A stretch of 8,185 nucleotides of DNA from Gemmatimonadota bacterium (GCA_022573095.1 JACZUR010000090.1:1-8185); one strand, 5' to 3'; shown: positions 1 to 7,678, numbered from the stretch's first letter. The notes: a model not told the origin generated them from the sequence alone. Numbers and translations: made by a program.

Positions 1-7
1 AAGGACA

Positions 8-1750
8 GTGAGCGCCGCGATAACTGAAGCTGTGCGAAAGACGAGTGAAATGGCTGCCACACTAGCCAAGCTCGAGAAAGGCCAGTTTCCGGATAACGCC
101 GAAACCGGTCTGCGCCAGGTCAAGAATTCGGTGACAGGCCTCGAACAGGCCATCAATTCCGTGCGCCAAATCCGCATTGATCTTGGTAGCACTGATGCCG
201 CAATCAAGGCGACGGTTCGGAGAGCAGTTGCCAAGAGTGCCGATACCGCGGTCGAACAGCTTGACTCGTTGAACAAGGAAGCCGCTCTCGCCAGGAAGTC
301 GGCGAAGCGCGAGTTGAAACGAATGGGCGAGCTCGGTGAAGTCGTTATGCAACTCGAACAGAAGATCAGTGAACTGGACAAGCGAACGGATGCCATCGGG
401 AAACAAGCTCAACGCGGAGAGGCCGTGGCGGAAACTCTCGAGGAGGCGGAGGCGTCAGCCGAACGGGTCGCGAGCCAGATCACTCGTCTGCAAGATCGGA
501 CCGCAGAGCTGGACGAACTGGAAACGCTCGTGCGACGGCTTACCGGTACTGCGGCAGCTTTTCGGGAGGATATGGACCGGTTGGAGTCGATGAAGTCGGA
601 TCTACATAAGACGAGGGCGCTGCACGGAGAAACGCTTGCCAGCGTTACGAAGGCGGATGCGTCGATCCACGGTCTGGAAAGGAGAATGTCGTCGTTGCTC
701 GCAACCGCGCCCCGTGTGGAGCAACTCAAGGACGACGCGCAGCGAGTTGAGACAGCCGCGCGGGAGATGGTGTCGCGCAGCTCGTTGCTGGACCAGATGG
801 AAGTGAGAATTACTGGGCTCGAAGTGCGCGGTGACGCGCTGGCCGGGGAGATGGAGGAGCTCGATAAGAGAAAGATTTTACTCGAGGAGTTCGGGAAGCG
901 AACAGATGCTGTGGAAGGACGCCTCGACAGCGCGGACGAACACCTGGCGAACGTAGAGAAGAAGGTCGACGATATTGATCGTGTTGAAGAGCGTGCCACG
1001 TTCGCAATTGACTGGCTGCAGGAGACGAGCGATCGCATCAGGCGACTGCGGGAGGATCTGTCGTCTGCGATTGAACGGGAAGGGCAACTGGCTTCCGTTG
1101 CCGAATACGTCGAAAATCTCTCGGAAGATATTGAGCAACGGGAAACCCGGCTCAAGGAATTGCTGGGCGAACTCGAACGAGCGAACTCGATTCGGGAGCA
1201 AGCCTCAGAAGCAGCCGTGGCGCTCGAAGAGAAGGATCGAGCATTGCGAAGTTCACTTGCGGAGGGAGAGGAGACCATGATCCGTCTGCAAGAGTTTCTC
1301 GATGGCCTTCATGAACGTGAGCAGAGTGTCACAGAGATTCAAACGCAGTTCTCTGATTTTGATGACAGGATCTTTGAACTTAGCGGGGCCGAGAAGCGGC
1401 TAATGGAGCAGGTCGAAGGGCTCCTCGCCCGTGAGAAAGGTGTCGCAGCGGTCAGAGACGATCTTGCTCGTGCGTTTGAGACGGCTGAGAAGACGCTCGC
1501 TAAAGTGCGGGCGATCAGCCAAACTCAAGAGGATATCGTTGGGTCCCGTGCCGCTACGGACCGTGTGCTACAGCAAGCCCTAGCAGTTGACGAAGTCGCC
1601 CGTCGCATTGAGAGTAGAAAGCCGGAACTCGACGCTATAGAGAAGCGCATTGAACGGCTCGAGACAGTTCTGAGTAAGGTACATGGGGTGCTGGGTAGGC
1701 TCTCAGAAGGGGATGGGGACGCCGCAATTCTGCGGCTGCTGAAAGGCTAG
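8..1750 (+). CDS. Long coiled-coil protein of unknown function (probably 5'-truncated by the window)
   Basis: I do not recognise this gene. The 580 visible residues are almost entirely charged, Leu/Ala/Glu/Arg-rich helix with heptad-like spacing, for example around residues 100-200 and 260-400. There is no membrane segment, signal peptide, Walker motif or cysteine. Phrases such as LDKRTDA recur in varied form (near residues 122, 285 and 296), suggesting internally repeated helical segments. The C-terminus ends in a basic amphipathic stretch, RIESRKPELDAIEKRIERLE, then a short GDGDAA tail. The GTG at position 8 has AAGGA only two bases upstream, too close for a good ribosome site, and the frame is open to base 1, so the real start probably lies outside the window. 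The gene ends 2 bases from the convergent permease stop. A cytoskeletal, scaffold or chromosome-associated filament role is possible but only a guess from the coiled coil. Confidence 0.75.
   Translation: MSAAITEAVRKTSEMAATLAKLEKGQFPDNAETGLRQVKNSVTGLEQAINSVRQIRIDLGSTDAAIKATVRRAVAKSADTAVEQLDSLNKEAALARKSAKRELKRMGELGEVVMQLEQKISELDKRTDAIGKQAQRGEAVAETLEEAEASAERVASQITRLQDRTAELDELETLVRRLTGTAAAFREDMDRLESMKSDLHKTRALHGETLASVTKADASIHGLERRMSSLLATAPRVEQLKDDAQRVETAAREMVSRSSLLDQMEVRITGLEVRGDALAGEMEELDKRKILLEEFGKRTDAVEGRLDSADEHLANVEKKVDDIDRVEERATFAIDWLQETSDRIRRLREDLSSAIEREGQLASVAEYVENLSEDIEQRETRLKELLGELERANSIREQASEAAVALEEKDRALRSSLAEGEETMIRLQEFLDGLHEREQSVTEIQTQFSDFDDRIFELSGAEKRLMEQVEGLLAREKGVAAVRDDLARAFETAEKTLAKVRAISQTQEDIVGSRAATDRVLQQALAVDEVARRIESRKPELDAIEKRIERLETVLSKVHGVLGRLSEGDGDAAILRLLKG
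1721..1736. terminator. Possible bidirectional hairpin at the convergent gene ends
   Basis: GCCGCA and TGCGGC form a perfect 6-bp stem with a 4-base ATTC loop. It lies inside the last codons of the coiled-coil gene and about 17 bases past the ybbP stop on the other strand. There is no T-run on either side, so it is a weak candidate. It is noted because the two convergent stops leave only 2 bases between the genes and nothing else nearby could end either transcript. Confidence 0.25.
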
Positions 1751-1752
1751 GG

Positions 1753-4296
1753 CTACTCGCTCAACTCTCTCAGCGTGGCCAGCGGGGTGTGGCGGGTGAC
1801 GCTCCGGCTATTTACGAGGCCGACCATCACTGTAAGTCCGGTGACGATCATCCAGTACGCAAGCAGCGAAGCTGCCGACAGGTTGAATTCTACATTGAAC
1901 ATGAATTTCGACAGGCCCCAACCAGCTGCCGTTGCCAGCAACATTCCTGAGAAACTAGCTACCGTTCCGAGTGCGAAATACTCCGTTACAAGTATCTGCC
2001 TGACTTGTCTCGTGCTTGCCCCCAGAGTCTTGAGAAGTGCACTCTCATGGATGCGCTGATACTTGGTAGTTGTTATGGCGCCGATAAGCACTATTAGCCC
2101 GCTTGTGATGCTGAACAGCGCCATGAATCGAATCGCGACGGCCACCTTGTTCACCACACCGTCGATTGTTCTCTGAATTTCGGTCAAGTCGAGAACGGAG
2201 ATATTTGAAAACCTCCCGACGACATCCCGTTGCAGCTCGACGCGTTCGGCTGCGTCATCTACTCTGGTCATCAGTATGTAGGTCTGCGGTGCCTCATCCA
2301 GAACGCCTGGTTCGAAGATCGCAAAGAAGTTCGGTTCAAATCGGGCCCAGTTGATTCGCCGCAGGCTTGCTATCTGAGTCTCGACCTCGACTCCCTGTAT
2401 GTCCCAGGTGATATGGTCACCAAGTCCGATTTCAAGACCGAGCGCGATGTCTTCGTCCAAGGAGATCCGCGGCAGCGATCCGATACCAAGCTCGTCCCAC
2501 CAGCCGCCAGCCGTGATCACCTCTGAGCTATTCAGTTCAGCTCGATAGGTATTTCGGTATTCACGTCTGTACATCCAGCGGTTGCCACGACCGAGAGCTG
2601 AATCAGCTAGAATGTCTTCCACAGATCTGTCGTTCACTCTGGCGATTCGTGATGGAACGATTGGGATCATTCCGAGGTTCGAGTGACCCCGTCTGTCGAG
2701 TATTGCCTCCAGTTCGGTGTGCTGGTCAGACTGGATATCGAACATGACGAGGTTAGTCTTGTCAGGACTGGACTCCACGCTCAGCTGATCCAGCAAGCTT
2801 CGTTGTGTCAGGTGGAGTGTCGCGATTAGAAAAACTCCGAATCCAATCCCCAGCACAACCGAAACCGTCTGATTCTGAGGTCGGAAGAGGTTGGCAACGC
2901 CCTGGCGTATGACGTAGCTAGCACGTCGCGGGAAGAACTTCCGCGCGCTTCTGACCGTTGCCCACGCGATTACAGCTAGCAGGCCGGTGGTTACTCCTAC
3001 AGCTCCGGCGAAAGCCAAGCCGACGCCGGTTGTCGGCGCTTGCCACAGGCTTAGCACCACAACGGTAGCGACCAAGGTTGCCGCTACTGCCCACCGCAGC
3101 CAGTCGAATCCGGTCCTAGATCTCACGAAATCGCGGCGAAGAGCCCTCAACGGCGAAACGTCGCGGATCTTGAGCAGGGGGAGTAGGGCGAAAACCAGGG
3201 CCACTAAGGTACCTACGACCAGACCGGTTGCAACCGTCCACCAGTCGATGGAAATGGCTACATCTAGCGGTAGGAAGTCACTAAGGACGCGAGGTAGCGT
3301 TGCCTGAATGGCAACTCCGAGAACCGTTCCGGCGGTAGCGCCCGCCAGGCCGAGTGCGGCAGCCACGAGAAGATAAGTCCCGAAGACCGTTTTCTGGGTT
3401 GCACCGATGCACCTCAGTACTGCCATGGTATCGAGTTTTTCTTTGACGAATACGTGGACCGCGCTCCCGATCGCAATTCCACCGAGGAGCAACGCAACGA
3501 GACCGATGAGGCCAAGAAAGCGCGAAAGCCGATCCAGCACCGAGCTCAGGTCAGTCTCTACATCAGCTACCGTGTCGTATGTGACTCTATGAGCATCGAA
3601 TAGCTCGTCGTACTCACCAAGGAACAGCTCTATAGACTGATAACTCGGAAACTTTATGTAGGAACGGAATTGGGCGATGCTGCCAAACCTTATCAGGCCT
3701 GTCTCTTCCAAATAGCGCAACGGTATGAACACGCGCGGACCGATCGCCGATCTAATCCCGAGATTACCTGGAAACTCTTTTAGAATGCCTACAATCCTAA
3801 AAGTGGCGTCTCCTATCGAGATGCTGTCACCCACACGAGCGTTCAGGTAGAGCATGGCGGCTTCTTCGACCACGGCGCTATGCGAATTCTGGAAGGAACC
3901 CCACGCCTCGGCGGGTTCGGTAGTTACCGTTCCGTAGTACGGGTACGAGCCTTCGATCGCTCTTACCTGAAGCAGGCGTGGAGCCCGATCCGAGGAACTT
4001 CCCAGGACCATGGATCCAAACGATACGACGCGGGATGCATCGAGGCCTCCGGATTTCAAGGAAGCGATGAGAGCTTCGACGGTGTCTGGAAACGCGTTGC
4101 GGTGACGCAGTGCGAGGTCGGCGCCGAGGATTCCGCGTGCCTGGCCGTGTATGGATGAAACGATATTCTGTCTGAAGGAATTGATGGAAACGAGTGCAGC
4201 GACGCCAACCGTTATGGCGACAGTATACAGGACGAGTCGTTTCCTGCCCGCGTAGAGCTCCCGGCGGGCCATTCGAAGTGAGAAGCCGTTAATCAA
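1753..4296 (-). CDS. ybbP: FtsX/MacB-type ABC transporter permease, YbbP-like
   Basis: This is an inner-membrane permease of 847 residues, a usual length for YbbP. I count about ten membrane segments: 21-40, 258-282, 305-330, 353-376, 401-418, 424-446, 478-495, 718-741, about 768-794 and about 808-828. Two large extracytoplasmic domains (41-257 and 496-717) follow TM1 and TM7. The two FtsX modules carry matching coupling-helix motifs, EKLDTMAVLRCIGAT (286-300) and ESALLKTLGAS (751-761), each followed later by a P-L-x-x-L-R motif (near 382 and 838), showing internal duplication. The start used is TTG, whose TTGA overlaps the ybbA stop by 4 bases; an ATG at 4272 (residue 9) is the alternative. 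Type VII systems of this class transmit force across the membrane or extract lipophilic substrates rather than pump through a channel. By synteny with E. coli ybbAP-tesA it likely serves the adjacent esterase. Confidence 0.9.
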   Translation of the reverse strand: MINGFSLRMARRELYAGRKRLVLYTVAITVGVAALVSINSFRQNIVSSIHGQARGILGADLALRHRNAFPDTVEALIASLKSGGLDASRVVSFGSMVLGSSSDRAPRLLQVRAIEGSYPYYGTVTTEPAEAWGSFQNSHSAVVEEAAMLYLNARVGDSISIGDATFRIVGILKEFPGNLGIRSAIGPRVFIPLRYLEETGLIRFGSIAQFRSYIKFPSYQSIELFLGEYDELFDAHRVTYDTVADVETDLSSVLDRLSRFLGLIGLVALLLGGIAIGSAVHVFVKEKLDTMAVLRCIGATQKTVFGTYLLVAAALGLAGATAGTVLGVAIQATLPRVLSDFLPLDVAISIDWWTVATGLVVGTLVALVFALLPLLKIRDVSPLRALRRDFVRSRTGFDWLRWAVAATLVATVVVLSLWQAPTTGVGLAFAGAVGVTTGLLAVIAWATVRSARKFFPRRASYVIRQGVANLFRPQNQTVSVVLGIGFGVFLIATLHLTQRSLLDQLSVESSPDKTNLVMFDIQSDQHTELEAILDRRGHSNLGMIPIVPSRIARVNDRSVEDILADSALGRGNRWMYRREYRNTYRAELNSSEVITAGGWWDELGIGSLPRISLDEDIALGLEIGLGDHITWDIQGVEVETQIASLRRINWARFEPNFFAIFEPGVLDEAPQTYILMTRVDDAAERVELQRDVVGRFSNISVLDLTEIQRTIDGVVNKVAVAIRFMALFSITSGLIVLIGAITTTKYQRIHESALLKTLGASTRQVRQILVTEYFALGTVASFSGMLLATAAGWGLSKFMFNVEFNLSAASLLAYWMIVTGLTVMVGLVNSRSVTRHTPLATLRELSE

Positions 4297-4988
4297 TCCT
4301 GATCTTGGACCCCGTCGGATACGATCTCACCGCCCTCGAGACGCACTATTCTGGCAGCGCGTCCGGCCAGCTTCTGATCGTGCGTAACCAGCACGAGAGT
4401 CGTGTGCAGTTCACGATTTAGTTGAACGAGCAAATCGGCTACAACGGTCCCGGTGTCTGCGTCGAGGTTACCAGTGGGTTCGTCTGCGAACAGGATCTTA
4501 GGCTCGTTTGCAAATGCACGCGCGAGGCCGACTCTCTGTTGTTCGCCCCCTGATAACTGACTAGGGTAGTGGTCGAGTCTCTCGCCAAGGCCGACCCGTT
4601 CGAGCAGACCGCAGGCCCGTTCGGCCAGATCGCTACCGTTCAAAGATCGAGCCTCGCGCAGTTCAAGCGGCACTAGTACGTTCTCGAGGGCCGTGAGCGT
4701 CGGGATCAACTGGAAAGTCTGGAACACGAAACCAACTTTTTCCCCTCGCAGCTTTGAGCGTTCGTCCTCCGAGAGTCCGTTGAGATTCTGCCCATCGATA
4801 GTCACCGTCCCGGAACTTGGAAGGTCGAGGCCGGCTAATAAACCTAGCAGTGTAGTCTTCCCACTACCTGAGGGTCCTACAATTGCGACAAAGTCGTTCT
4901 CCGCTATCGATAGGTTTATGTTTCTAAGGACCGTAAGCGAGCGGCCGGCGCTCTTGTAAGTCTGTTCGATATTTGATGCGATGATCAT
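4293..4988 (-). CDS. ybbA: ABC transporter ATP-binding protein, YbbA/LolD-like
   Basis: This is a cytoplasmic ATPase subunit of 231 residues, normal for the LolD/MacB/YbbA class. All functional motifs are intact: Walker A GPSGSGKT (38-45), Q-loop glutamine Q90 in FVFQ, signature LSGGEQQR (145-152), Walker B ILFADE ending in catalytic E170, D-loop around 174-177, and switch histidine H203 in VTHD. The TFQLIPTLTALENV stretch after the Q-loop is typical of this class. The start is ATG at 4988, which shares an 8-base palindrome with the divergent esterase start. No clear Shine-Dalgarno is visible, and no later in-frame start leaves the N-terminal strand intact. The stop overlaps the permease start, so the two are translationally coupled. 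The pair is assigned to YbbAP rather than LolCDE because of the single large permease and the divergent tesA neighbour. Confidence 0.93.
   Translation of the reverse strand: MIIASNIEQTYKSAGRSLTVLRNINLSIAENDFVAIVGPSGSGKTTLLGLLAGLDLPSSGTVTIDGQNLNGLSEDERSKLRGEKVGFVFQTFQLIPTLTALENVLVPLELREARSLNGSDLAERACGLLERVGLGERLDHYPSQLSGGEQQRVGLARAFANEPKILFADEPTGNLDADTGTVVADLLVQLNRELHTTLVLVTHDQKLAGRAARIVRLEGGEIVSDGVQDQD
4981..4988. promoter_or_regulatory. Shared palindromic start site ATGATCAT of two divergent genes
   Basis: The perfect palindrome ATGATCAT reads as ATG-ATC on both strands, so tesA (from 4981, +) and ybbA (from 4988, -) begin head-to-head with 8 bases of overlap. Neither start has a purine-rich ribosome site at normal spacing. 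Each promoter must lie inside the other gene's coding region. On the minus strand TATCTT ends 7 bases before the ybbA ATG, the placement expected of a leaderless promoter -10. No equally good match precedes tesA. The palindrome is seen directly; leaderless initiation is inference. Confidence 0.6.
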
Positions 4989-5667
4989 AGGCAGAAAGAT
5001 ACTCTGTTACATACTTGCTGGCGTAACGATAGCGTGCGAGGTTGACCCCTCAAGAGAGCCGCCTGATGCCGTCGGCGGCACTAGTACATCGGCAGACCCT
5101 ACACCCGTCGTTTTGTTCCTCGGGACGAGTCTTACCGCAGGTCTTGGTGTGTCAGAGACGGAGGCATATCCCGCGTTAGTCGCTAAAAAGATAGACTCCG
5201 TCGGACTCGATCTGAGAGTGGTCAATGCGGGCGTCAGCGGTGAAACTTCAGCCGGGGCACTGCGCAGAATTGACTGGCTGCTGCGTTCTCCTATTGTGGT
5301 GCTGGTGCTGGAGTCCGGTGCGAACGATGCTCTGAGGGGGCAGGATCTCGGGGCACTCAAGTCCAACCTCCAGGAGATTATCACGCGCACATTGAGCGCG
5401 TATCCGGATGCGCGAATCGTGATCACGGGAATGGAGGCGCCGCCTAACTTGGGCTCCAGCTACACCTCCGAGTTTCGCGCGGTGTATGATGATCTAGCGC
5501 GAGAGAACGAAGCCACGCTGATACCATTCCTGCTGGAGGGCGTCGGTGGCGTACCGGCCCTCAATCAAGCGGATGGTATACACCCGACCGCGCACGGGCA
5601 TTCGATGATTGCTGACATTGTTTGGGAAGTTCTCGAGCCGGTCCTGCGTGAAGTGATCAACGGGTAA
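4981..5667 (+). CDS. tesA: TesA-like SGNH arylesterase/lysophospholipase, predicted lipoprotein
   Basis: This is an SGNH-family esterase of 228 residues (TesA class: thioesterase, arylesterase and lysophospholipase activities). Block I is GTSLTAG (48-54) with nucleophile S50; the usual Asp of GDSL is Thr. Block II is NAGVSGETS with oxyanion glycine G87. Block III is SGANDALRG with N115, and block V is DGIHP with D198 and H201. All catalytic residues are therefore present. The N-terminus MIIGRK, a short hydrophobic core and TIAC at 16-19 fit the lipoprotein signal pattern. A Pro/Ser/Thr-rich linker (20-42) precedes the domain. The protein should therefore be membrane-anchored outside the cytoplasm, unlike E. 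coli TesA, which has an ordinary signal peptide. It is divergent from ybbAP as in E. coli. ATG 4981 is the only start that keeps the signal. It is followed with zero gap by the VOC gene. Confidence 0.9.
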   Translation: MIIGRKILCYILAGVTIACEVDPSREPPDAVGGTSTSADPTPVVLFLGTSLTAGLGVSETEAYPALVAKKIDSVGLDLRVVNAGVSGETSAGALRRIDWLLRSPIVVLVLESGANDALRGQDLGALKSNLQEIITRTLSAYPDARIVITGMEAPPNLGSSYTSEFRAVYDDLARENEATLIPFLLEGVGGVPALNQADGIHPTAHGHSMIADIVWEVLEPVLREVING

Positions 5668-6087
5668 GTGTCGACTCAAATTCCGCGATTTCATCTCGCG
5701 TTTCCCGTTCGTGACCTGAAGGAAGCACGACAGTTTTACGGTAGCCTGCTTGGGTGTGAGGAGGGTAGGAGTTCAGACACATGGGTTGATTTCGACTTTC
5801 AAGGGCATCAGATCGTGGCGCACCTGAGTCTAGAAGCGAGCGCAGGTACGAACGAAGTCGACGGCCATCAGGTGCCCGTGCGACACTTCGGACTTATTCT
5901 GGAGTGGGCCAAATGGGAAGAACTCGCGCACGACCTCAAGAGCGCAGGGGCAGAGTTTATCATCGAGCCATACGTGAGATTCGAAGGGCAACCCGGTGAG
6001 CAGGCAACGATGTTTGTACGCGATCCGTCCGGAAACGCGCTCGAGTTCAAGGCGTTCAGAGATGAAGAACAAATTTTCGCTTCGTAA
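5668..6087 (+). CDS. VOC (glyoxalase/bleomycin-resistance fold) family protein
   Basis: This is a small cytoplasmic protein of 139 residues with two beta-alpha-beta-beta-beta modules of the vicinal oxygen chelate fold. Likely metal ligands sit where the fold expects them: H9 (FHLAFPV) and H52 (QIVAHL) in the first module, H73 (VRHFGL) and E126 (ALEFKAF) in the second. DPSGNALEFK near the end is the classic VOC C-terminal signature, and PYVRFEGQPGEQATMFVRDP (101-120) marks a well-conserved uncharacterised subfamily often labelled glyoxalase or dioxygenase. The substrate cannot be read from sequence. The GTG start follows the tesA TAA directly with no spacer and only a weak ribosome site, so translation is probably coupled to tesA. 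The end overlaps the next gene by 26 bases. The fold call is firm; any specific enzyme name would be a guess. Confidence 0.88.
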   Translation: MSTQIPRFHLAFPVRDLKEARQFYGSLLGCEEGRSSDTWVDFDFQGHQIVAHLSLEASAGTNEVDGHQVPVRHFGLILEWAKWEELAHDLKSAGAEFIIEPYVRFEGQPGEQATMFVRDPSGNALEFKAFRDEEQIFAS

Positions 6088-7327
6088 CGCAGGGACTCTC
6101 TTGAGCCTAGGTGGGAGCATTGCACTCGCCGCCTGCGGCGGTGGAGACGAACCATTGGGTACAGGATCAACTCTGGGGAATGGAGCGAATGATACTGTGT
6201 TGTTCAGCGCCATTGCGGCCGGGCACTTCTACGGCTGCGGTATCCTAACGACCGGGGAAACGTTCTGCTGGGGGAAGAACACGCTCGGAGCGCTCGGAGC
6301 AGGAAGCCAGGCGACCGCCGACACTTCGCTAAGAAACCTTCCTCTCCAGATCGCTAGCGATGTTGCAATGGTTTCGGTGAGCGCCGGTGAAGCCCACACC
6401 TGTTCAATCGATCCCGCTGGCGAGGCATTCTGTTGGGGAAGTAACGGCCTCGGCCAGCTCGCGAGCCCGGTTTTACCCTGCCTCTTTTTCGCGGGTTGCA
6501 GTGACGTCCCTATCAAGGTCACCGGAGGACTGAAGTTCACCTGGATCGCCCCTGGACAACTGCACACCTGCGCCCTCACGCCCGACGGAGAGGCTTTTTG
6601 CTGGGGTGTGAACCGGTCGGGCGAATTAGGGGTCGGCGCTGCCGGATCCGACGTATGCTTGGGAACGGCCTGTAATGCTACTCCCGCTGCGGTTGTGGGC
6701 GGACTGGTGTTTACCTCTATCACCGCCGGTTCGGCCCACACATGCGCGTTAGCGGTTGACGGCACAGCGTATTGCTGGGGGTTCAACCAGGTCGGTCAAC
6801 TTGGAATCGGTAGCGCGGTCGCCGATGAGTGCGGTATTACGCGCAGCCCGTGCAGCAATGTGCCACTCGCCGTGTCCGGTGGCCTCAAGTTCTCCGCGCT
6901 CGAAGCCGGTGGGCTCAACACGTGTGGTATTACCAACGATGGGCGGACCATGTGCTGGGGTAACGACGGACTGCGCGACAGTTCGGAAGTTGTCAGCGTT
7001 CCCGTCGAAGTGGCTGGAGGTGTGGCGTTCACCTCGCTCAGTGTGGGAAGTGGGTGGGCATGCGGTATCAATAGTGCGTCGGATGTTTATTGCTGGGGCA
7101 CGAGCCCTGCTACACTCGGCGACGGCACAATACGAAACCAGAGTGCAACACCGGTGCTGGTGGCCGGTCAGTTAAAATTTGCGTCGGTCAGCGTCGGCTT
7201 GCCTCACGCGTGCGGTGTTACAACGGGGAGCGCGGCGTACTGCTGGGGAGACAATGCGAGCGGCGCGCTGGGTTGGGGCGGCATCGGGATCGCGACGGTT
7301 CCGGTTATGGTTGAGGTGGGTAGGTAG
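6062..7327 (+). CDS. RCC1-repeat seven-bladed propeller lipoprotein
   Basis: This is a surface or periplasmic lipoprotein of 421 residues. The start chosen is ATG 6062, because it alone gives a clean lipoprotein signal (basic MKNKFSLR, hydrophobic core, LAAC with lipidated C25); a longer frame from 5996 would bury it. A glycine/threonine linker (26-46) precedes seven RCC1-type units, each with the pattern F-x-x-[IVL]-x-x-G-x-x-[HNWY]-x-C-x(9)-C-W-G, beginning near residue 48 and repeating every ~45-60 residues. Seven units make a closed seven-bladed propeller. Each blade has a Cys pair, and three inter-blade loops carry an extra pair (CLFFAGC, CLGTAC, CGITRSPC). Bacterial proteins of this kind are mostly uncharacterised; RCC1 propellers usually act as binding platforms. 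It overlaps the VOC gene by 26 bases and is followed by a hairpin terminator, so it closes the tesA run. Confidence 0.88.
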   Translation: MKNKFSLRNAGTLLSLGGSIALAACGGGDEPLGTGSTLGNGANDTVLFSAIAAGHFYGCGILTTGETFCWGKNTLGALGAGSQATADTSLRNLPLQIASDVAMVSVSAGEAHTCSIDPAGEAFCWGSNGLGQLASPVLPCLFFAGCSDVPIKVTGGLKFTWIAPGQLHTCALTPDGEAFCWGVNRSGELGVGAAGSDVCLGTACNATPAAVVGGLVFTSITAGSAHTCALAVDGTAYCWGFNQVGQLGIGSAVADECGITRSPCSNVPLAVSGGLKFSALEAGGLNTCGITNDGRTMCWGNDGLRDSSEVVSVPVEVAGGVAFTSLSVGSGWACGINSASDVYCWGTSPATLGDGTIRNQSATPVLVAGQLKFASVSVGLPHACGVTTGSAAYCWGDNASGALGWGGIGIATVPVMVEVGR

Positions 7328-7534
7328 CCGATAAACGGAGTGGTATAGACAAGAACGACAAAGGCCGGATCTTATCCCGGCCTCTGTCATGGCGCCGATA
7401 GAAGGCTCACCGTAGAAGCGAGCGCCGCCTATGACGGAGGCCGCCGACAACTACGACAGGCTGGGTTCGAAAGATTTAGCCCAGCAAATGCGGCAACTCT
7501 GTGGTGAGCTCCCGAACTCGGCTTAGCGCGGCAA
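7328..7534. other. Gene-free spacer with two hairpins
   Basis: Apart from the hairpin at 7357-7388, the only structure I see is GCTGGG (7460-7465) pairing with CCCAGC (7480-7485), extendable by one A-U and one G-U pair. It lies about 50 bases past the stop of the minus-strand hydroxylase fragment and could be that gene's old terminator. A 31-codon open frame at 7431-7526 (+) has no ribosome site and no recognisable similarity. Together with the remnant and the array that follow, no intact gene is visible from 7328 to 7775. Confidence 0.5.
7357..7388 (+). terminator. Strong hairpin after the RCC1 lipoprotein gene
   Basis: AGGCCGG (7362-7368) pairs with CCGGCCT (7377-7383) around an 8-base loop. 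After one mismatch the stem continues as GACA/TGTC (7357-7360 with 7385-7388), giving 11 paired bases. It starts 30 bases after the stop of the RCC1 gene, where an intrinsic terminator would sit, but no T-run follows, so it may work with Rho, as an RNA-stabilising 3' end, or in both directions. Confidence 0.55.
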
Positions 7535-7678
7535 TCACGCTCCTATCCGTCGCTCCATCTCCCTGACCGCTTCACCTAGCTGGTCGAACGAGTCGATCAC
7601 GAAGAGAACATCCTGAAAGTGGGCGATTTCAAATGGCTTATCTATTACCGCCTGAGGGTCACTGAGTTGGAGGATCAG
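7535..7678 (-). pseudogene. phhA: C-terminal remnant of phenylalanine 4-hydroxylase
   Basis: The minus strand encodes 47 residues ending in TGA at 7535-7537. They contain PFEIAHFQDVLFVIDSFDQL followed by GEAVREMERRIGA. From memory, the bacterial phenylalanine 4-hydroxylase of Chromobacterium has FQ-x-x-x-FVIDSF-x-QL at the same C-terminal place, so F-Q, F-V-I-D-S-F and Q-L all match in register. This family is the non-haem iron, pterin-dependent enzyme that makes tyrosine from phenylalanine. The iron ligands and pterin site lie upstream in the full-length (~250-300 residue) enzyme and are absent: the homologous reading stops at about 7650-7678, the heptad array begins at 7684, and an in-frame stop stands at 7703-7705. 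No start codon or ribosome site is present. The fragment therefore looks like the stranded 3' end of a broken gene. The family call is fairly firm for so short a piece. Confidence 0.65.

Noticed and set aside
409..1278. 289-codon antisense open frame, Ser/Arg-rich
   Set aside because: It is the complement of codon-biased Glu/Leu/Arg-rich coiled-coil coding; composition is mostly serine and arginine with no domain, signal or ribosome site.
5996..6061. Longer N-terminus for the RCC1 lipoprotein starting at 5996
   Set aside because: It adds 22 basic residues before an evident lipoprotein signal and deepens the overlap with the VOC gene; ATG 6062 explains the LAAC lipobox.
6229..7071. Antisense open frames opposite the RCC1 gene
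   Set aside because: Pro/Ala/Ser-rich shadows of the repeated propeller coding strand, with no independent support.
7460..7485. GGGTTCGAAA, resembling a tRNA T-loop or attachment site
   Set aside because: The surrounding bases do not form a 5-bp T-stem and there is no acceptor stem or CCA; the GCTGGG/CCCAGC hairpin explains the symmetry.
7431..7526. 31-codon open frame (+) beginning MTEAADNYDRLGSK
   Set aside because: It looks mildly protein-like, but has no ribosome site, no known similarity, and spans a hairpin; too weak to annotate as a gene.
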